NCBI RefSeq assembly: GCF_000026105.1
Contig: NC_008027.1
Coordinates: forward strand, 2,372,001 to 2,436,000
DNA length: 64,000 bases
Reading direction: 5' to 3'
DNA from: Pseudomonas entomophila L48
Lineage (GTDB): Bacteria; Pseudomonadota; Gammaproteobacteria; Pseudomonadales; Pseudomonadaceae
Shown here one piece after another: positions 29,000 to 37,696 of this stretch (positions are counted from its first letter, which is position 1; each line of letters opens with the position of its first letter). Under the pieces are notes generated by a model, which saw only the letters and a program-made list of their open reading frames with translations, was not told the origin of the DNA and searched no databases. Position numbers and translations under genes: made by a program.

Positions 29000-31900
29000 G
29001 CGTGGTTCTCCAGCGCGACGCTGCGCTCGGCCTTGCGGGCCTGGCGACGCTCGACGAAACGGCGGATCAGGAAGAAGAACACCGGGGTCAGGAACAGGCC
29101 GAACACGGTCACCCCGATCATCCCCGAGAACACCGCCACACCCATGGCGTGACGCATTTCCGAGCCGGCGCCGGAGGAGAACACCAGCGGCACCACGCCC
29201 ATGATGAAGGCGATCGAGGTCATCAGGATCGGCCGCAGACGCAGGCGGCAGGCTTCCAGTACCGCGGCCAGCGGGTCGAGGCCCTTGGCCTGTTCATCCT
29301 TGGCGAACTCGACGATCAGGATCGCGTTCTTGCACGCCAGGCCCACCAGCACGATCAAACCGATCTGGGTGAAGATGTTGTTGTCGCCACCCGAGACAAT
29401 CACCCCGGTGATGGCCGACAGCAGGGTCATCGGCACGATCAGGATCACCGCCAGCGGCAGGCTCCAGCTCTCGTACTGGGCGGCCAGCACCAGGAAGGCC
29501 AGCAGCACGCAGAGCGGGAACACGAACAGCGCGGTGTTGCCCGAGAGGATCTGCTGGTAGGTCAGGTCGGTCCATTCGAAGGTCATGCCGTTGGGCAGCT
29601 CCTCTTTCAGCAACTTCTCGATCGCAGCTTCGGCCTGGCCGGAGCTGTAGCCGGGTGCTGCGGCACCGTTGATTTCGGCAGTGATGAAGCCGTTGTAGTG
29701 CATGACCCGGTCAGGCCCCGAGGTGTCGCTGACCTTGAGGAAGGTTGCCAGCGGGATCATCTCGCCCAGGTTGTTGCGCACCTTCAGCTGGCCGATCTGC
29801 TCGGCGTCGAGGCGGAACTGCTGTTCGGCCTGGACATTGACCTGATAGGTGCGGCCAAAGCGGTTGAAGTCGTTGGTGTACAGCGAGCCCAGGTACACCT
29901 GCAGGGTGTCGAAGATGTCGGTGATCGCCACGCCGTGGGTCTTGGCCTTTTCCCGGTCGATGGCGGCATCGACCTGCGGCACGTTGACCTGGTAGCTGGT
30001 GAACAGGCCCGCCAGCTCCGGCACGCTGCGGCTCTTGGCGATGATGTTCTGGGTCTCTTTGTACAGCGCCTCATAACCCAGGTTGCCACGGTCCTCGATC
30101 TGCAGGCGGAAGCCGCCGATGGTGCCAAGGCCTTGTACCGGCGGTGGCGGGAAGATCGCGATGTAGGCGTCCTGGATATCGGCGAACTGGGCGTTCAGCG
30201 CCGCGGCGATGGCCTGCGCCGACTGGCTCGGGTCCTTGCGCTCGTCGAACGGCTTGAGCGGGGTGAACACGATGCCGCTGTTCGGGCTGTTGGTGAAGCC
30301 GTTGATCGACAGGCCTGGGAAGGCCACCGAATCGGCCACGCCCGGTTGCTTGAGGGCGATCTCGCTCATCTTCTTGATCACCGCCTCCGTACGGTCGAGG
30401 CTGGCGGCGTCAGGCAGCTGGGCGAAGGCCACCAGGTACTGCTTGTCCTGGGCCGGGACAAAGCCGGTCGGGGTGGACGAAAAGCCCAGGTAGGTCAGCC
30501 CCATGAGGCCTGCATAGACGAACAGGGCGATGCCGCTGGAGCGGATGACCCGGCGCACGCCGCCGACATAGCCATGGCTGGCGCGGTCGAAGAAGCGGTT
30601 GAACGGCGCGAACAGCCAGCTGCCCAGCAGCTTCTCGAGGAACCGCGAGAAACGGTCCTTGGGCGCGTGGTGGTCCTTCAGCAGCACGGCGGCCAGGGCC
30701 GGCGACAGGGTCAGCGAGTTGAACGCCGAGATCACGGTGGAGATGGCGATGGTCAGGGCGAACTGTTTGTAGAACTGCCCGGTAAGCCCCGAGATGAACG
30801 CGGCAGGTACGAACACGGCGCACAGCACCAGGGCGGTGGCGATGATCGGGCCGGTCACTTCGCTCATGGCCTTCTGCGTGGCTTCCAGCGGTTTCAGGCC
30901 AAGCCCGATATTACGCTCGACGTTCTCCACCACGACGATGGCGTCGTCCACCACGATACCGATGGCCAGCACCAACCCAAACAACGACAGCGCGTTGAGC
31001 GAGAAGCCGAACAGGTGCATCACCGCGAAGGTACCGATCAGCGAGACCGGCACGGCCATCAGCGGGATGATCGAGGCGCGCCAGGTCTGCAGGAACAGGA
31101 TCACCACCAGCACGACCAGGATCAGCGCTTCGAACAGGGTGTGCACCACCGCTTCGATGGAACCACGGACGAACACGGTCGGGTCATAGACAATGCTGTA
31201 GTCCATGCCTTCCGGGAACTCTTTCTTCAGCTCGGCCATCTTCGCCCGCACTTCGTCGGAGATCTCGATGGCGTTGGAGCCCGGGCGCTGGAAGATCGGG
31301 ATGGCCACGGCCGGCTGGTTGTTCAGCAGCGAACGCAGGGCGTACTGGCTGGAGCCGAGCTCGACCCGGGCGATGTCCTTCAGGCGCGTGATCTCGCCGT
31401 TGGCGCCGGCACGGATGATGATGTTCTCGAACTCTTCCTCGTTGACCAGGCGGCCCTGGGTGTTGATCGACAGCTGGAAGCTGGTCGAACCCGGGGCGGG
31501 CGGGGCGCCCAGCTGGCCGGCGGCCACCTGGCGGTTCTGCTCGCGAATGGCGGCCACCACATCGCTGGCGGTCAGGTTGCGCGAGGCGGTCTTGTTCGGG
31601 TCGAGCCACACCCGCAGCGAGTAGTCGCCCATGCCGAACAGCTGCACGTCGCCCACGCCGCCCAGGCGCGCCAGCTCATCCTTGATATTCAAGATGGCGT
31701 AGTTGGACAGGTAGAGCATGTCGTAGCGGTTGTCCGGCGAAGTCAGGTGCACAACCATGGTCAGGTCGGGCGAGGCCTTGTCGACGGTGATACCGATACG
31801 GGTGACTTCCTCCGGCAGCTTGGGCTGGGTGCGGGTCACGCGGTTCTGTACCTGCACCTGGGCATTGTCCAGGTCGGTGCCCAGGGCGAAGGTAATGGTC

Positions 31901-32175
31901 AGGGTCAGCTTGCCGTCGGCGGTGGACTGCGAGGACATGTACAGCATGTTCTCGACACCGGTGATGGCCTGCTCCAGCGGCGCGGCGACGGTTTCGCCGA
32001 TCACCTTGGGGTTGGCGCCGGGGAAGTTGGCGCGCACCACCACGGTGGGCGGCACCACTTCGGGGTATTCGCTGATCGGCAGCTGGAACAGCGAGATCGA
32101 TCCCGCGATCAGCAGCACCAGCGACAGCACCGCGGCGAAGATCGGCCGGGTAATGAAGAATTTCGAAAAGTTCAT
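28996..32175 (-). CDS. mexF: RND multidrug efflux transporter, MexF type
   Basis: 1059 residues, the usual HAE1 RND length. The N-terminal NFSKFFITRPIFAAVLSLVLLIAG, ISEYPEVVPPTVVV and ANFPGANPKVIGETVAAPLEQAI are classic. TM4 has the proton-relay aspartates (LFGLVLAIGIVVDDAIVVVENVER), and GRTYQVNVQAEQQFR lies in the docking/pore domain. In P. aeruginosa MexEF-OprN exports chloramphenicol, fluoroquinolones, trimethoprim and quinolone signal precursors. It lies 12 bp after mexE. Confidence 0.93.
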   Translation of the reverse strand: MNFSKFFITRPIFAAVLSLVLLIAGSISLFQLPISEYPEVVPPTVVVRANFPGANPKVIGETVAAPLEQAITGVENMLYMSSQSTADGKLTLTITFALGTDLDNAQVQVQNRVTRTQPKLPEEVTRIGITVDKASPDLTMVVHLTSPDNRYDMLYLSNYAILNIKDELARLGGVGDVQLFGMGDYSLRVWLDPNKTASRNLTASDVVAAIREQNRQVAAGQLGAPPAPGSTSFQLSINTQGRLVNEEEFENIIIRAGANGEITRLKDIARVELGSSQYALRSLLNNQPAVAIPIFQRPGSNAIEISDEVRAKMAELKKEFPEGMDYSIVYDPTVFVRGSIEAVVHTLFEALILVVLVVILFLQTWRASIIPLMAVPVSLIGTFAVMHLFGFSLNALSLFGLVLAIGIVVDDAIVVVENVERNIGLGLKPLEATQKAMSEVTGPIIATALVLCAVFVPAAFISGLTGQFYKQFALTIAISTVISAFNSLTLSPALAAVLLKDHHAPKDRFSRFLEKLLGSWLFAPFNRFFDRASHGYVGGVRRVIRSSGIALFVYAGLMGLTYLGFSSTPTGFVPAQDKQYLVAFAQLPDAASLDRTEAVIKKMSEIALKQPGVADSVAFPGLSINGFTNSPNSGIVFTPLKPFDERKDPSQSAQAIAAALNAQFADIQDAYIAIFPPPPVQGLGTIGGFRLQIEDRGNLGYEALYKETQNIIAKSRSVPELAGLFTSYQVNVPQVDAAIDREKAKTHGVAITDIFDTLQVYLGSLYTNDFNRFGRTYQVNVQAEQQFRLDAEQIGQLKVRNNLGEMIPLATFLKVSDTSGPDRVMHYNGFITAEINGAAAPGYSSGQAEAAIEKLLKEELPNGMTFEWTDLTYQQILSGNTALFVFPLCVLLAFLVLAAQYESWSLPLAVILIVPMTLLSAITGVIVSGGDNNIFTQIGLIVLVGLACKNAILIVEFAKDEQAKGLDPLAAVLEACRLRLRPILMTSIAFIMGVVPLVFSSGAGSEMRHAMGVAVFSGMIGVTVFGLFLTPVFFFLIRRFVERRQARKAERSVALENHA

Positions 32176-32187
32176 CGGTGTCGTCCC

Positions 32188-33429
32188 TTAACCGCGCGGC
32201 GCCTGGGCGCTGGCGACTTTTTCATTGGTGCCGGCCACTTTCGGCGCCGGGTTGCTGGCCTCCAGGGCCTGGCGCTGCTGGGCGAGGGCGGCGAGGGTCT
32301 GCTCGCTGGCCATCGGCGTTTCCTCCGGGGTGACCGGCGAGCCAGGGCGCACGCGCTGCAGGCCCTTGACCACGATGCGGTCATCCTTGCCCAGGCCGCT
32401 GCGCACGATGCGCAGGCCTTCGAGCTTGGGCCCCAGTTCCACGGCGCGGTAGGCGGCCTTGTTGTCCTTGTCCATCACCAGCACGAACTTCTTGCCAAGG
32501 TCCGTGCCGACCGCTTCGTCGTTGATCAGCACGGCGTCGTACTGGGCGCTGCCGACCAGCTTCAGGCGTGCGTACAGGCCTGGGGTGAACTGGCCGTCGC
32601 GGTTGTCGAACACGGCGCGGCCACGGATGGTGCCGGTGCGCGGGTTGACCTGGTTGTCGACGAAGTTCATCTGGCCCAGGTGCGGGTTGCCGGTTTCGTT
32701 GGTCAGGCCCAGGTACACCGGGGTGCTCTGGCCGCGCTGGCCGTCGCGGGCGAGCTGGCTGTACTTGAGGTACACGCGCTCGTCGGCGTCGAAGTAGGCG
32801 TACACCTTGTCGGTGGAAACCACGCTGGTCAGCGGGGTGACATCGGCCGTGACGATGTTGCCGGCGGTGAACTGGGCGCGGCTGACGCGGCCGCTGATGG
32901 GCGCGGTGACGCGGGTGAAGCTCAGGTTCAGGCGGGCCAGGTCGAGCTGTGCCTGGATCGCGTCGACCCCGGCGCGGGCCTCGGCGGCGGCGCTGGTGCG
33001 CGACTCGGCCAGCTCCGCGGAGATGGCGTTGCTGTCGCGCAGACGCTCGCCACGGCTGGCTTCGTTGGCGCTGCGCACGGCGGTGGCCTTGGCTTGTTGC
33101 AGTTGGGCTTCGAGGCGGCGAACTTCAGCCTGGAACGGGCGCGGGTCGATCTGGAACAGCAGGTCGCCTTTCTTGACCTGGGCGCCTTCGGTGAAGGCCA
33201 CCTGGTCGATCTGGCCGGAGACGCGCGGGCGCACCTCGACGGTTTCCGGCGCCTCGAGGCGGCCGGTGAACTCGTCCCATTCGTTGATCGGTTGCTCGAT
33301 CACCTTGGCTACGCTGACCTTGGGCGCGGCGGGAGCCTGCACGGCGTCGGGGGTGCGACCGCAAGCGCTGAGCACCACCACTGCCAGGGCAGCGAGCGGG
33401 AAGCGCAAGGGTTTGAGTGAGTGATCCAT
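32188..33429 (-). CDS. mexE: RND periplasmic adaptor, MexE type
   Basis: 413 residues: MDHSLKPLRFPLAALAVVVLSAC with lipobox LSAC, then WDEFTGRLEAPETVEVRPRVSG, the lipoyl and alpha-hairpin segments (RLEAQLQQAKATAVRSANEASRGERLRDSNAISAEL), and VDNQVNPRTGTIRGRAVFDN. As far as I recall, the text follows P. aeruginosa MexE closely along its whole length, which sets the operon name. The start at 33429 is the MexE start; an upstream 5-codon extension is improbable. Confidence 0.93.
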   Translation of the reverse strand: MDHSLKPLRFPLAALAVVVLSACGRTPDAVQAPAAPKVSVAKVIEQPINEWDEFTGRLEAPETVEVRPRVSGQIDQVAFTEGAQVKKGDLLFQIDPRPFQAEVRRLEAQLQQAKATAVRSANEASRGERLRDSNAISAELAESRTSAAAEARAGVDAIQAQLDLARLNLSFTRVTAPISGRVSRAQFTAGNIVTADVTPLTSVVSTDKVYAYFDADERVYLKYSQLARDGQRGQSTPVYLGLTNETGNPHLGQMNFVDNQVNPRTGTIRGRAVFDNRDGQFTPGLYARLKLVGSAQYDAVLINDEAVGTDLGKKFVLVMDKDNKAAYRAVELGPKLEGLRIVRSGLGKDDRIVVKGLQRVRPGSPVTPEETPMASEQTLAALAQQRQALEASNPAPKVAGTNEKVASAQAPRG

Positions 33430-33504
33430 GGAGAGCTCCGCCAATGTATTAGTAGTGGGCGGAGTGTGAGTGTGTTGCGTTTAAGGAACGAATCGAACGG
33501 AGCG

Positions 33505-33528
33505 AAGGTTATTATCACGCGCAATGAT
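33505..33528 (-). promoter_or_regulatory. MexT-like nod box upstream of mexE
   Basis: On the minus strand the 24 bases read ATCA-TTGCG-CGTGAT-AATA-ACCTT. The reported MexT consensus is ATCA(N5)GTCGAT(N4)ACYAT; spacing is exact and most fixed positions agree. It lies 76 bp before the mexE start. The rest of the 334-bp gap to the SUKH gene holds no convincing gene. No mexT lies within the window. Confidence 0.5.
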
Positions 33529-33763
33529 ATGAGCGCTGGTGGCATCGATGATGGGCATGCAGCGCACAATCCGTAGGCACCGGCAGAACCGATGCCACAC
33601 ATTCGCTTGCCCCCCAAGCTCGGTCATCGTCTGACAGGGAGGTCCACAGGGGAGCGGCTGCCGGTATCTACGGGCCTTCTGGAACGGCTGCGGGATGCCG
33701 ATAAGGCAGAAGGCTTGTGTGGGTTTGATAAGTGACTGTGCTGGGTCCTCTTGGGGAGTAGAA

Positions 33764-34288
33764 ATGACCATTCAAGGTTTGGTGAACGTGTTGACGCCAC
33801 CGGGTTCACCCTTCGAATCAGGGCACGGAAAGCGATGGCCGAAGTTCGAGGGGGAAATAGCGTTCCCGGCGGATTATATTGAATTCATAAATGTCTATGG
33901 TTCCGGGCGAATTGCGGATTTTGTAGTGATATTTAATCCGTTCAGTAACGACGAAGGGACTAATTTCTTTGAGCAGTTCAAGCAGGTCCTGGAGGATTTC
34001 CGTTTCTTGGAGGCGTCAGGGGGTTGCTATAACTATGTCGTGTATCCCGAGGCGGAGGGGCTGATCCCCGTAGGGGTGACGGATAATGGCGATTATCTTT
34101 TCTGGGTGTTTGATGCCGACATCAATAGTGATGAATGGCTGACTGCAATGGTTTCAGCCAGGTCGCCTGAAGCTGAGTATTTTAATTGTGGTTTAGGCCG
34201 TCTGCTGGAGAGCGTTCTCAGTGGCGAGGTGAAGGCTAAATCGTTGCCTGATTGTTTTCCTGGGTTGATTGATTTTGAGCCGTTATGA
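33764..34288 (+). CDS. SMI1/KNR4 (SUKH) family protein, likely immunity protein
   Basis: 174 residues. FPADYIEFINVYGSGRIADFVVIFNPF is the SUKH superfamily core (helix plus N-x-Y-G-x-G turn), followed by YVVYPEAEGLIPVGVTDNGDYLFWVFDAD. Bacterial SUKH proteins commonly act as immunity proteins against contact-dependent or polymorphic toxins. GGGGAG precedes the ATG by six bases. It opens a one-directional run of small genes with lower GC than the flanks. No toxin gene lies next to it. Confidence 0.8.
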   Translation: MTIQGLVNVLTPPGSPFESGHGKRWPKFEGEIAFPADYIEFINVYGSGRIADFVVIFNPFSNDEGTNFFEQFKQVLEDFRFLEASGGCYNYVVYPEAEGLIPVGVTDNGDYLFWVFDADINSDEWLTAMVSARSPEAEYFNCGLGRLLESVLSGEVKAKSLPDCFPGLIDFEPL

Positions 34289-34321
34289 GCAACGGTTCGC
34301 GTGTGTGATCAGGAGCGCCTT

Positions 34322-34429
34322 GTGAATGTGTTCCTTGATTTTTTCGTGCCTCACTTTATTCTAGGCTTGCCAGGAATCATCAAGCACGGCCGTGGTGCTG
34401 GTCGATATATTCGCCAAGCCCGGTTCTAA
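34322..34429 (+). CDS. Possible 35-residue peptide or gene remnant
   Basis: A GTG start with AGGAG six bases upstream gives VNVFLDFFVPHFILGLPGII followed by KHGRGAGRYIRQARF and a stop. It has a hydrophobic half and a basic tail. It could be a short membrane peptide or the front of a decayed gene. The good ribosome site is the only positive evidence. Confidence 0.3.
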   Translation: MNVFLDFFVPHFILGLPGIIKHGRGAGRYIRQARF

Positions 34430-34485
34430 CGGAGTAGGGCATGGTTTCATCGGGTGTTCAGTGACGAAAGGATGGTGGGCGACAT

Positions 34486-34860
34486 ATGGATTTAAATGAG
34501 GCGGAAAAGATTTTTGAACAGTATTGCGGCTTTGATGATGGTCTGTTGAAGGCGTTTGAGTATGTGTTCTCGGAAGAGGGTGCCTGCTCTGTCAAGCTTG
34601 AGTTGTACGCAGAGAATTATTCGTTGGACGCCAATGTTTGGCGAAGGGTGGATGTGTGCGTTCGGGGTGTGAGCGAAGTGCGCTCGACAGTCATCCCGAT
34701 TGTCATTAACTCGAAGGTCAAGCTCGTGAGGCTTGGGGGGGAGGTGTGTTTGGAGGTGAGTGGGGATTTTGGCCACGAGCCGATGTCGATTGAAAATATC
34801 CGCAAGTACAGTTTCTGCTACGTGGTTGGGCGGTCGGTTGAGGTGATGGAGCATGTCTAG
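34486..34860 (+). CDS. Unknown small protein in the immunity-like array
   Basis: 124 residues: MDLNEAEKIFEQYCGFDDGLLKAFEYVFSEEG, then a beta-rich middle (SVKLELYAENYSLDANVWRRVDVCVRG) and LGGEVCLEVSGDFGHEPMS. There is no signal or membrane segment. The helix-then-sheet pattern and size are like many immunity proteins, but I do not recognise the family. GGTGGGCGACAT precedes the ATG. About 200 bp of apparently non-coding AT-rich DNA lies on each side, with a 21-codon frame at 34885-34950 that may be debris. Confidence 0.65.
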   Translation: MDLNEAEKIFEQYCGFDDGLLKAFEYVFSEEGACSVKLELYAENYSLDANVWRRVDVCVRGVSEVRSTVIPIVINSKVKLVRLGGEVCLEVSGDFGHEPMSIENIRKYSFCYVVGRSVEVMEHV

Positions 34861-35076
34861 GCTGTCTGGTGGGTGGGGAACGGTGTGTACGATAGGTTGT
34901 TAAAAGATGTTCTGGATTTTTTGAGGGGGCGCGGATTTCATCCTGGTTAGACGTCCGTGAAGGTAGTTTGAATGGCTCGGCACCACTTCACGTGCTGGGG
35001 TGGCCCACGATGAGTCGATGTCGGCAGTTTCGAAATCCACCTTGAAGGGACGAGTGTCTCACTGAGCAGGGAGCTT

Positions 35077-35538
35077 ATGTTAGATCAATATTATTACTCG
35101 AAGGCTGACGAGCTAGAAGCGCTTGCAATTGATAAGCAAGTGTCTGTAAGTCGCTTGGCTGCTTGGTGTTCTGATTTTTTGATTGATATGCATGGCCAGC
35201 AAAGGGTGTCTACACCTAATGCCATTGCTTTGGCCGAGGTGAAGGACCATCTTGTAGCGATCGGCAGGGTTGGGGTGAATAATGTTGGTAAAGCGCAGAG
35301 GGATGATGCGCTGGTTACGCTTTGGCAAATACACGACATGGAGAGGGCTGCGGATCGCGTGCTGGCAGCGTATGCTCGCGCTGCGATAGGTTGCTTTGCT
35401 GGGGATAAGGAGTGGGCGGGCAGCCAAGCGGACAGTGAGACGCCCATCTACTATCATTTTTTGAATCTGGTTGATTTGGGCATGGATGTGCTGGATGCAT
35501 TCTACCTATTTCTGAAAGCCAAGCTGGTTGGCTCGTGA
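35077..35538 (+). CDS. Unknown helical protein in the immunity-like array
   Basis: 153 residues, largely alpha-helical by eye: SKADELEALAIDKQVSVSRLAAWCSDFLIDMHG, VKDHLVAIGRVGVNNVGKAQRDD, MERAADRVLAAYARAAIGCF, and a C-terminal FLNLVDLGMDVLDAFYLFLKAKLVGS. There is no signal peptide. CAGGGAG lies five bases before the ATG. I do not recognise a family. The neighbourhood suggests immunity or antitoxin function, which is inference only. Confidence 0.65.
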   Translation: MLDQYYYSKADELEALAIDKQVSVSRLAAWCSDFLIDMHGQQRVSTPNAIALAEVKDHLVAIGRVGVNNVGKAQRDDALVTLWQIHDMERAADRVLAAYARAAIGCFAGDKEWAGSQADSETPIYYHFLNLVDLGMDVLDAFYLFLKAKLVGS

Positions 35539-35653
35539 TTATGGCTGATTGGCTGCTCTGAGCTGGGTAGTCGAGAAGTAAAAATGGGCATGGCGGCATG
35601 GTTACTTTGCCATTTCCTCGCCTTGGGACCTGTAGGGAAACGAAAGGCTTTCG

Positions 35654-35911
35654 GTGATTGATATGTTGGAAGAACGTATTCTGGTTGAGAATAAAAGTGA
35701 CCTTGTCAGTCTGATATTTTCTTTGGTGAAAGACCTGAGGGAGAATCCTGAAGCGTGGCAGAATGGGGACTTGGTGAGTTACCTCGAGGCGATGGCGGCT
35801 TGGGTAGAAGATATGGACGGGTACTATGAGAACACCCATCAAGCGCAGCCTGAATGTGCGGCATTGAACGTGGTTGCAGATATGCTGATGGCTGCGAGAG
35901 TTTACGAATGA
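35654..35911 (+). CDS. DUF7660-like small protein, immunity-associated
   Basis: About 85 residues. DLRENPEAWQNGDLVSYLEAMAAWVEDMDGYYEN is very like the core of the DUF7660 family as I remember it (N-P-E-x-W-x-N..L..YLEAMAAWxEDMDGYY), followed by the AALNVVADMLMAARVYE end. Such proteins occur in polymorphic-toxin immunity clusters. It could start at GTG 35654 (AAAGG upstream) or at ATG 35663. A 25-codon frame beginning at its stop (ATGA) is probably not a gene. Confidence 0.7.
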   Translation: MIDMLEERILVENKSDLVSLIFSLVKDLRENPEAWQNGDLVSYLEAMAAWVEDMDGYYENTHQAQPECAALNVVADMLMAARVYE

Positions 35912-36000
35912 AACGTGTGCTCTTGAATTTAATGTGGCTGGCGTTTTCCGGTGTGAGAAGTTTTTTGTCGTGTTATTCGAAATGAGAAAGGTCGAGCGCT

Positions 36001-36312
36001 GTGAGCGTGTATTATGTGGCGATGGCTATTGATGTGGACGGCTATGGGCAAAGTGATTATTTGTGCCTGATAAAAATCGAGGGAGGCGCGGTGATTGGCT
36101 ACGCTGCCGAGTTTGACGCTTGTACGGAGGATGTCGATATGGCTTGTGATGTTGCACGAACCCATCAAGCAAAGTGGTTTGCCTGGAGGGACGAGTGGGA
36201 AACACGGCCTGCGGCACTAGGTGAAATCAAGCTGGCAAATCTGGATGGTTATGTAATCGGCATAAAGCGCAATATGCGGCTTTCTACGCCGGTTGAGCCA
36301 TTGCTTCTGTGA
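36001..36312 (+). CDS. Unknown small protein in the immunity-like array
   Basis: 103 residues with a GTG start after AAGG: MSVYYVAMAIDVDGYGQSDY, then LCLIKIEGGAVIGYAAEFDACTEDVD and WFAWRDEWETRPAALG. Small alpha/beta protein, no signal. The family is not recognised. Base composition is AT-richer than the genome norm, as in the rest of the array. Confidence 0.6.
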   Translation: MSVYYVAMAIDVDGYGQSDYLCLIKIEGGAVIGYAAEFDACTEDVDMACDVARTHQAKWFAWRDEWETRPAALGEIKLANLDGYVIGIKRNMRLSTPVEPLLL

Positions 36313-36333
36313 TGGCTCATATTTTATTGTAGG

Positions 36334-36864
36334 GTGAAAGGCAATGGGTGTTATTCGGCTTCGGGACGTGTAGAGAACATAAATGATGGCCGCATGATGA
36401 AAGCAAGTAGGGCGAGGGGGTTGAATTTGGCATGTCATGAATTTTGTCATGCTTATGAGTTATTGAATGCAGCAAATCGGATAGGCGTGAAGGCGCACCT
36501 TGCCGACGATGAGATGGCTGCCAAGTACATTTCAGTTGTCTTGGATAGGTACAAACCCTGGAAGACGGTTGGTCACTTGAGTATTGGTGAGGGCGCCAGT
36601 AAACTGCCGACCGATGAGCATGAGTTTTCGTTTTTTCTATCGGTCAAGCCTGGTGCTGGCTGGATGTTTTTTGAGCAGGATGCGTTTAATAAGCATGTGG
36701 TTGTTGTAATTGATGATGTTCGGGATATATCGAGGTTGATGGAGGCTTGTTATGGTATGGAATACTTTGTTGCTGACGAAAATGGTACGTTTCTTGTCGC
36801 GGTGAACTGGTATGTGATTGAGTTTACGGACGGCGCAGTAGTCACCGAAACAGGTTGTGGTTGA
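36334..36864 (+). CDS. DUF6756-like protein in the immunity-like array
   Basis: Up to 176 residues; the true start is uncertain. The first in-frame GTG has no spaced ribosome site, and ATGs at 36394/36397 are alternatives. The C-terminal two thirds, VLDRYKPWKTVGHLSIGEG, WMFFEQDAFNKHVVVVIDDVRDISRLMEACYGMEYFVADENGTFLVAVNWYVIEF, resemble a family I recall as DUF6756. No enzymatic motif is visible. An out-of-frame ATG at 36344 has the better ribosome site (AAAGGCA) but opens only nine codons. Confidence 0.55.
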   Translation: MKGNGCYSASGRVENINDGRMMKASRARGLNLACHEFCHAYELLNAANRIGVKAHLADDEMAAKYISVVLDRYKPWKTVGHLSIGEGASKLPTDEHEFSFFLSVKPGAGWMFFEQDAFNKHVVVVIDDVRDISRLMEACYGMEYFVADENGTFLVAVNWYVIEFTDGAVVTETGCG

Positions 36865-36931
36865 GCGAGGGGTTTATCCGTGACGGGGCCAGACGTATGC
36901 ACCGGATTGTTCGACCTTGGGACATCACTCT

Positions 36932-37228
36932 ATGGTTGATGATTTGATCGATAGTTTTATTGAAAAGTGGTTGGACTTGGACCTGCAACTGCGTGAAAAA
37001 CGCGGGCTTGATGGTACTTTGTACCAGGAATTGATGGCCCTGTTGAAACAGATCAAAGCGCATCTGGATGGCCAGGACGCCATCCCCAAGAACCTGGCTG
37101 AGATCTTCCTGGACATGTGGGGAGCGATGACCAGCAGCGCTGACCTGTATGACAGCGATATACAGCGTGAAATCTACCAAGCGGCCGATCACTTGAGCGA
37201 CCGCGCCAGGGCGGTCTGCACGGGTTGA
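36932..37228 (+). CDS. Unknown helical protein in the immunity-like array
   Basis: 98 residues, almost all helix: MVDDLIDSFIEKWLDLDLQL, LYQELMALLKQIKAHLDGQDAIPKNLAEIFLDMWGAMTSSADLYD, REIYQAADHLSDRARAVC. Codon use here is closer to the genome norm than in the preceding genes. Small all-helical, charged proteins of this size are common among immunity proteins, but I cannot assign a family. Confidence 0.6.
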   Translation: MVDDLIDSFIEKWLDLDLQLREKRGLDGTLYQELMALLKQIKAHLDGQDAIPKNLAEIFLDMWGAMTSSADLYDSDIQREIYQAADHLSDRARAVCTG

Positions 37229-37314
37229 CTGACTGTGGCGAGCACCTGCGAGCACACCTTGGTCCAGCACTGGGGCAAGCTTGAAGGCGCAGGAGGCGGA
37301 AGAGGGCGGCATTC

Positions 37315-37611
37315 ATGAGGTTTCTCAAGGTTAAGTGGAATCATGCGCATGCCGATGAGCCGCACCTGATATTCCAAGAGGTGGACGGTGGCTCCTGGGA
37401 GACCAGGAAGGTCGAGTTATTCAAAGGTGGGGCAGTGTGTGGTTATGCATCCAAGGCGGCAGATGTGGGCGATTCGATTTTGAGTGACCAACCCATCCCG
37501 AGCATTGAGGCAATCAATGCGTCTGGCGAGTTCGACGCAGAACCCATCACGCAAGAGGCATTTGAGAGGGTCTGGGTATGGGCAATCAATGCTCAAGGGC
37601 TGCAAGCGTGA
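37315..37611 (+). CDS. DUF6881-like small protein
   Basis: 98 residues: MRFLKVKWNHAHADEPHLIFQEVDGGSWETRKVELFKGGAVCGYA, then LSDQPIPSIEAINASGEFDAEPITQEAFERVW. This matches the DUF6881 pattern I know (LKVxWxHxxxDEP..xxExDxxxWExRKVExFxxG...YA ... P.PxLEEINxxxEFxxxxIxxEEFExVW). The family often sits in immunity-type gene clusters. The start is a clear ATG; the function is unproven. Confidence 0.75.
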   Translation: MRFLKVKWNHAHADEPHLIFQEVDGGSWETRKVELFKGGAVCGYASKAADVGDSILSDQPIPSIEAINASGEFDAEPITQEAFERVWVWAINAQGLQA

Positions 37612-37696
37612 TGGCGGGTAGCGCGTGCGTCTTTGTGCGGGCTGAAATCTGCGTTCAACCGTTCGCCGAATGGGCGTCGACTATGGGGTGGGCACC

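Noticed and set aside
29002..33420. A 1472-codon open frame on the plus strand opposite mexEF.
   Set aside because: It is the antisense of genes with unmistakable RND motifs. High GC with biased third positions keeps antisense frames open; its text is low-complexity (many Gln, His, Gly and Arg).
33481..33771. 96-codon minus-strand frame upstream of mexE.
   Set aside because: No ribosome site, no domain, and it overlaps the MexT-like box and the SUKH start region.
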